From UBA6918 sp040754425 (GTDB taxonomy: Bacteria > Pseudomonadota > Gammaproteobacteria > Burkholderiales > Thiobacillaceae): 64,000 nucleotides of DNA. Position numbers and translations under genes: made by a program. Shown here piece after piece: positions 60,226 to 64,000 of the stretch; positions within the stretch are counted from its first letter, which is position 1; every line of letters begins with the position of its first letter. The notes under the pieces are model-generated. The model was not told where the DNA came from. It made no database searches and worked only from the letters and a program-made list of their open reading frames with translations. The stretch covers positions 1-64,000 of the forward strand of contig JBFMCR010000037.1 in the NCBI GenBank assembly GCA_040754425.1, given 5' to 3'.

Positions 60226-60651
60226 ATGTTCGACATCGGTTTCACCGAGCTTCTCGTCATCGGCGTCGTGGCCCTGCTGGTCGTGGGGCCGGAGCGCCTG
60301 CCCAGGGTCGCGCGCACGGCCGGCCATCTGTTCGGCCGTTTTCAGCGCTATGTCAGCACCGTCAAGGCGGACATCGGGCGCGAAATGGAACTGGATGAAC
60401 TGCGCAAGGCCGGACTGAGTTTCAAACAATCGGTGGAAGATGCCGCCCGTGGCGTGGAAACGGGCATACAGGAAGCCGAATACTCCATGCGCGACGAAGT
60501 CGTCAACCCGATCGAGGAGGCGGCGAAATCCGTTGCGCAGCCCGATCTTTTCGACGATCCCGCGAAGCGGGAGGCTGAAAGGCAGGCCGCAGCCGCTTCC
60601 GCCGGGGAATTGGCGGACAAGCCGGGCAGCGCGCCGGAAGCTAGCCCATGA
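60226..60651 (+). CDS. tatB: Sec-independent translocase subunit TatB
   Basis: 141 residues. N-terminal helix MFDIGFTELLVIGVVALLVV, GPERLPRVARTAG, then a long amphipathic helix and variable acidic tail. Forms the twin-arginine receptor with TatC. Its ribosome-binding site would have to be in the right arm of hairpin copy 4. Overlaps tatC by four bases. Confidence 0.93.
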   Translation: MFDIGFTELLVIGVVALLVVGPERLPRVARTAGHLFGRFQRYVSTVKADIGREMELDELRKAGLSFKQSVEDAARGVETGIQEAEYSMRDEVVNPIEEAAKSVAQPDLFDDPAKREAERQAAAASAGELADKPGSAPEASP

Positions 60652-61487
60652 GCGACACCGCCGACAAGCAGGAAAGCTTCATCTCCCACCTGATCGAACT
60701 GCGCGACCGCCTGATTCGTGCGATCGCGGCGGTGGTGCTGGTGTTCATCGCGCTGTTTCCCTGGGCCAACGATCTTTACACCCTGCTGGCTCAGCCCTTG
60801 ATCTCCAAACTGCCGCAGGGCAGCCAGATGATCGCCACCGGCGTGGCTTCGACTTTCTTCATTCCGGTCAAGGTGGCGATGATGACGGCCTTCCTCATCG
60901 CGCTGCCCTGGGTGCTTTACCAGATGTGGGCCTTCATCGCACCGGGCCTGTACCAGCACGAGCGCAAGCTGGCGCTGCCGCTATTGGTGGCGAGCGTGCT
61001 GCTGTTCTTCGTCGGCATGTCTTTCGCCTATTTCCTGGTGTTCCCGGTGGTGTTCGGCTTTCTGGCCGGTGCCACCCCCGAGGGCGTGAATTTCGCCCCG
61101 GACATCGGCGCCTATCTGGATTTCGTGATGACCTTGTTCATCGCTTTCGGCGTCACCTTCGAAGTGCCGGTGGTGGTGATCCTCCTGGTGCTGACCAACG
61201 TCGTCTCGACCGAAAAACTGCGCGAAGCCCGGCCTTACGTCATCGTCGGCGCCTTCGTCATCGGTGCCATTTTCACCCCGCCGGACGTGATCTCCCAGAT
61301 CATGCTGGCGGTGCCCCTGTGGCTGTTGTATGAGCTCGGCATCATCCTGGCCGGCTTTCTGCGCAAGGTCAAACCGGCGCAGCCGGAGCCGGCTTCCCCC
61401 GACTATCAGCCCATGACAGACGAGGAAATGGAGGCGGAACTCGACCGCATCGAGTCGGAAAACAAGTCCTCCCGTACGGACGCCTGA
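60648..61487 (+). CDS. tatC: Sec-independent translocase subunit TatC
   Basis: 279 residues, six membrane helices. HLIELRDRLIRAIAAVV at the N-terminus, and FIAPGLYQHERKLALPLL and EVPVVVILLVLTNVVS are family segments. C-terminal tail long and acidic (ESENKSSRTDA at the end). Last gene of the his-HIT-tat cluster. Confidence 0.95.
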   Translation: MSDTADKQESFISHLIELRDRLIRAIAAVVLVFIALFPWANDLYTLLAQPLISKLPQGSQMIATGVASTFFIPVKVAMMTAFLIALPWVLYQMWAFIAPGLYQHERKLALPLLVASVLLFFVGMSFAYFLVFPVVFGFLAGATPEGVNFAPDIGAYLDFVMTLFIAFGVTFEVPVVVILLVLTNVVSTEKLREARPYVIVGAFVIGAIFTPPDVISQIMLAVPLWLLYELGIILAGFLRKVKPAQPEPASPDYQPMTDEEMEAELDRIESENKSSRTDA

Positions 61488-61518
61488 TTGCCCCATTACT
61501 GGGCTGCCGGACATTCGT

Positions 61519-61535
61519 TGCACAAAAAAAGTGCG
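61519..61535 (+). promoter_or_regulatory. NtrC-like enhancer site upstream of amt
   Basis: TGCACAAAAAAAGTGCG matches the 17-base NtrC pattern TGCAC-N7-GTGCA at nine of ten half-site positions. About 55 bases upstream of the -24 element. Confidence 0.65.
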
Positions 61536-61588
61536 ATCCAGAGTGTAGTCGCCTGTTCTGCTCCTATAAAATCAAGCACTTGCAATGA

Positions 61589-61604
61589 TGGTACGACTAT
61601 TGCT
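61589..61604 (+). promoter_or_regulatory. sigma-54 promoter of the ammonium transporter gene
   Basis: TGGTACGACTATTGCT: GG at 61590-61591 and GC at 61602-61603 with exactly ten bases between, one mismatch to TGGCACG-N4-TTGCW. Transcription would start near 61615, 25 bases before the ATG. Confidence 0.75.
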
Positions 61605-61639
61605 TTAATTGCCCCTGATTTGACATGAGGGTGCACCAA

Positions 61640-62842
61640 ATGGAGACATTGAAAACCGGCAGCGATGTATTGTTCATTCTTTTGGGCGCCATCATGGTGT
61701 TGGCAATGCATTGGGGCTTCGCTTTTCTGGAGCTTGGCACGGTGCGCAAGAAAAACCAGGTCAATGCGCTGGTGAAAATCCTCACCGATTTCAGTGTTTC
61801 GACCATTGCCTATTTTTTCATCGGCTACGGCATTGCCTACGGCGTGGATTTCATGGCCGGCGCCAGCCAGCTCGCGCAGAAGAACGGCTATGACCTGGTC
61901 AAGTTCTTTTTCCTGCTCACTTTCGCGGCAGCGATACCCGCCATCGTCTCGGGCGGCATTGCCGAGCGTGCCAGGTTCAACCCTCAGCTTGCCGCCACCT
62001 TCGTGCTGGTGGGCTTCATCTACCCCTTCTTCGAGGGTATGGTCTGGAATGGCAATTACGGTTTCCAGGCCTGGCTGGAAGCCAGCTTCGGCGCCAGGCT
62101 GCACGATTTTGCCGGCTCGGTGGTGGTGCATGCCGTGGGCGGCTGGATCGGACTTGCCGCGGTCGTGCTGCTGGGTGCGCGCCATGGCCGTTACCGCAAG
62201 GAGGGCGGCGTCGCCGCGCATCCGCCTTCGAGCATTCCCTTTCTTGCGCTGGGCGCATGGATTCTCACCGTCGGATGGTTCGGCTTCAATGTCATGTCGG
62301 CGCAGACCATCGAGGCCGTGAGCGGGCTGGTGGCGGTGAATTCGCTCATGGCCATGGTGGGCGGCACGCTGGCGGCGCTCGTCGCCGGCAGGAACGACCC
62401 GGGCTTTCTTCACAACGGCCCGCTCGCCGGGCTGGTGGCCGTATGTGCGGGCTCGGATCTCATGCATCCGCTCGGCGCGCTGGCGACCGGCGCGGTGGCA
62501 GGGGCCCTGTTCGTGTGGATGTTCACCATCACCCAGAACAAGTGGAAGATCGACGATGTGCTCGGGGTGTGGCCGCTGCACGGGCTGTGCGGGGCGTGGG
62601 GCGGCCTCGCCGCCGGGATTTTCGGCCTGCAGGCGCTGGGCGGCATGGGCGGCGTGGCCTTCATGTCGCAACTGATCGGCACCCTGGCGGGCATTGCGAT
62701 CGCGCTGGCAGGCGGCTTCGTCGTGTATGGCGCGCTCAGGGCAACGGTGGGCATCCGCCTCGATCAGGAACAGGAATTCCAGGGGGCGGACCTATCCATC
62801 CACAGGATTTCGGCCACGCCAGAGCGCGAAACCAACTGGTAG
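61640..62842 (+). CDS. amtB: ammonium transporter
   Basis: 400 residues taking the ATG at 61640 (GAGGG eight bases upstream; an ATG at 61625 is the alternative). Eleven membrane helices, no cleaved signal. The twin histidines of the pore are in SVVVHAVGGWIG (about residue 163) and WPLHGLCGAWGG (about 310). C-terminal regulatory tail present. No glnK gene precedes it, as would be typical. NtrC/sigma-54 control is indicated by the upstream sites. Confidence 0.92.
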   Translation: METLKTGSDVLFILLGAIMVLAMHWGFAFLELGTVRKKNQVNALVKILTDFSVSTIAYFFIGYGIAYGVDFMAGASQLAQKNGYDLVKFFFLLTFAAAIPAIVSGGIAERARFNPQLAATFVLVGFIYPFFEGMVWNGNYGFQAWLEASFGARLHDFAGSVVVHAVGGWIGLAAVVLLGARHGRYRKEGGVAAHPPSSIPFLALGAWILTVGWFGFNVMSAQTIEAVSGLVAVNSLMAMVGGTLAALVAGRNDPGFLHNGPLAGLVAVCAGSDLMHPLGALATGAVAGALFVWMFTITQNKWKIDDVLGVWPLHGLCGAWGGLAAGIFGLQALGGMGGVAFMSQLIGTLAGIAIALAGGFVVYGALRATVGIRLDQEQEFQGADLSIHRISATPERETNW

Positions 62843-62925
62843 TTTTTGAGCCGATGATCGAAGCGCCCCCCGACGGGCTGTTTTTTGGTCTGTGCGGACA
62901 GGGGGAGGGCGGGTAAAATCCGCTC

Positions 62926-64000
62926 ATGCCTGACCCCGGTTTCGTCCATCTTCGCCTGCATACCGAATACTCCATCACGGACGGCCTGGTGCGGGTGGAC
63001 GGGGCGGTGGATCGGGCCAGGGAACTGGGCATGCCCGCGCTGGGCTTTACCGACCTGTCCAACGTATTCGGCTGGGTCAAGATGTACCGTGCGGCGCGCG
63101 GCAAGGGGGTGAAGCCCGTATTCGGCTGCGATGTCTGGATCAGCAACGAGGCCGACCGCAGCCGCCCGGGCCGGGCGCTGCTGCTGGTTCAGCACCGCGA
63201 GGGCTACCGGCGCCTGTGCGAACTGCTCACCCGCGCCTACCGTGACAACCTGCACCGCGGCCGTCCGGAAATCGACCCGGCCTGGTTCCTCGAAGGCACC
63301 GACGGCCTGCTTGCTCTTTCTGGCGGCTTCCACTCCGGCGTGGCGCAATCTCTTTTGAGCGGCAACGAGACACAGGCGAAAAAGCAGGCGGAATTCTGGG
63401 CCCGGGCCTTTCCCGGGCGCTGCTATCTCGAACTGCAGCGCTACGGCCTGCCCGAAACCGAGGCGCTCATCGACGGGCTGCTGGAACTCGGCGCCGAATT
63501 CGGCATTCCTGCGGTCGCCACGCACCCCGTCCAGTTCCTCGATCCGGACGACTTCAAGGCGCACGAGGCGCGCGTGTGCATCGCCGAGGGGTATCTGCTG
63601 GCCGACCGGCGGCGGCCGAAGCAATTCACCGCCGAGCAGTATTTCAAGTCGCGCGAGGAGATGGCCGAGCTCTTCGCCGACCTGCCCGAAGCGCTCGCCA
63701 ACAGCGTGGCCATCGCGCAGCGCTGCAACCTGACCTTGGAACTGGGCAGGAGCAAGCTGCCGCAGTTTCCCACCCCTAACAACGAAAGCCTCGACGACTA
63801 CATCCGCATCCGCGCCGAGGCGGGCCTGGCCGAGCGCATGAAGCGCCTGTATCCGGACGAGGCGGCGCGCGCGGCCAGGTACCCGGAATACCAAAAGCGC
63901 CTCGATTTCGAACTCGGCACTATCATCCAGATGGGTTTTCCCGGTTACTTCCTGATCGTGGCGGACTTCATCAACTGGGGCAAGAACAACGGCGTGCCGG
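62926..64000 (+). CDS. dnaE: DNA polymerase III alpha subunit, 5' part
   Basis: Open from the ATG at 62926 to the window end, 358 codons visible of an expected 1150 or so. N-terminal PHP domain: FVHLRLHTEYSITDGLVRVD, MPALGFTDLSNVFG, FGCDVWI and VATHPVQFLDPDDF; then the start of the palm region (LGTIIQMGFPGYFLIVADFI). Chromosome replication polymerase. The classical PHP histidine-rich metal motifs are partly replaced, as usual in proteobacterial DnaE. Confidence 0.95.
   Translation, partial: MPDPGFVHLRLHTEYSITDGLVRVDGAVDRARELGMPALGFTDLSNVFGWVKMYRAARGKGVKPVFGCDVWISNEADRSRPGRALLLVQHREGYRRLCELLTRAYRDNLHRGRPEIDPAWFLEGTDGLLALSGGFHSGVAQSLLSGNETQAKKQAEFWARAFPGRCYLELQRYGLPETEALIDGLLELGAEFGIPAVATHPVQFLDPDDFKAHEARVCIAEGYLLADRRRPKQFTAEQYFKSREEMAELFADLPEALANSVAIAQRCNLTLELGRSKLPQFPTPNNESLDDYIRIRAEAGLAERMKRLYPDEAARAARYPEYQKRLDFELGTIIQMGFPGYFLIVADFINWGKNNGVP

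Overview
The window is about 64 kb of GC-rich (roughly 60-65%) chromosomal DNA. It reads as a betaproteobacterium close to the sulfur-oxidising Nitrosomonadales (Thiobacillus or Sulfuricella-like). Three things point there: the order exbB-exbD-lpxK-ycaR-kdsB-adk and the his-HIT-tatABC cluster, both usual in betaproteobacteria; a pyrophosphate-based energy cluster (PPi-phosphofructokinase, proton-pumping pyrophosphatase, soluble pyrophosphatase); and a qmoA-qmoB-hdrC-hdrB operon, the type that serves APS reductase in dissimilatory sulfur metabolism. The genus-level placement is inference. No tRNA, rRNA, CRISPR array or prophage was recognised.

Layout. 0.2-4 kb: an exported SCP2-like protein, a frameshifted YeeE/YedE-like relic, and an Mla-type lipid transport cassette (permease, degenerate ATPase, MCE protein, lipoprotein). 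4-9.1 kb: SH3-domain protein, M48 protease, CHASE2-adenylate cyclase, metallo-beta-lactamase phosphodiesterase-like protein and a thioredoxin-HEAT fusion. 9.1-18.4 kb: housekeeping genes murI, a CDF transporter, queG, tsaE, amiC, mutL, gcvR-like and htpG. 18.4-26.1 kb: an iron ABC transporter (fbpABC) behind a Fur-box promoter, nadC and clpB. 26.2-33.6 kb: a DUF302 protein, a hybrid histidine kinase preceded by two tiny coupled ORFs, DUF3175, ybaK, an ion channel, small unknowns and an exported DsrE-like protein. 33.8-34.2 kb: an IS3 orfA stub followed by a degenerate direct-repeat array. 34.2-41.7 kb: miaA, sirB2-like, xseA, then exbB-exbD-lpxK-ycaR-kdsB-adk. 41.7-46.8 kb: the PPi cluster and a YfcE-type phosphoesterase. 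47-52.2 kb: qmoAB-hdrCB. 52.2-61.5 kb: a small unknown, a cysteine-free Fur-family regulator, hisDCBHAFIE, a HIT protein and tatABC. 61.5-64 kb: an ammonium transporter with a sigma-54 promoter and an NtrC-like site, then the start of dnaE, which runs off the window.

The most striking unexplained structure is a set of long imperfect palindromes whose arms are made of short iterated words (for example AGGATTCAGG, GAGGACAAGAGG, CACAGAGAACAC, GCGGAGTTCGCGGAGG). At least five sequence families share one architecture. They sit at gene borders and in places supply stop codons (queG, nadC), and single arms or related repeats lie inside reading frames (kdsB, the murI N-terminus). In physiology, the coherent theme is chemolithotrophic energy economy: electrons from APS reductase through Qmo/Hdr, PPi handled by three dedicated enzymes, and iron supply for the Fe-S enzymes through Fbp and Fur-family control.
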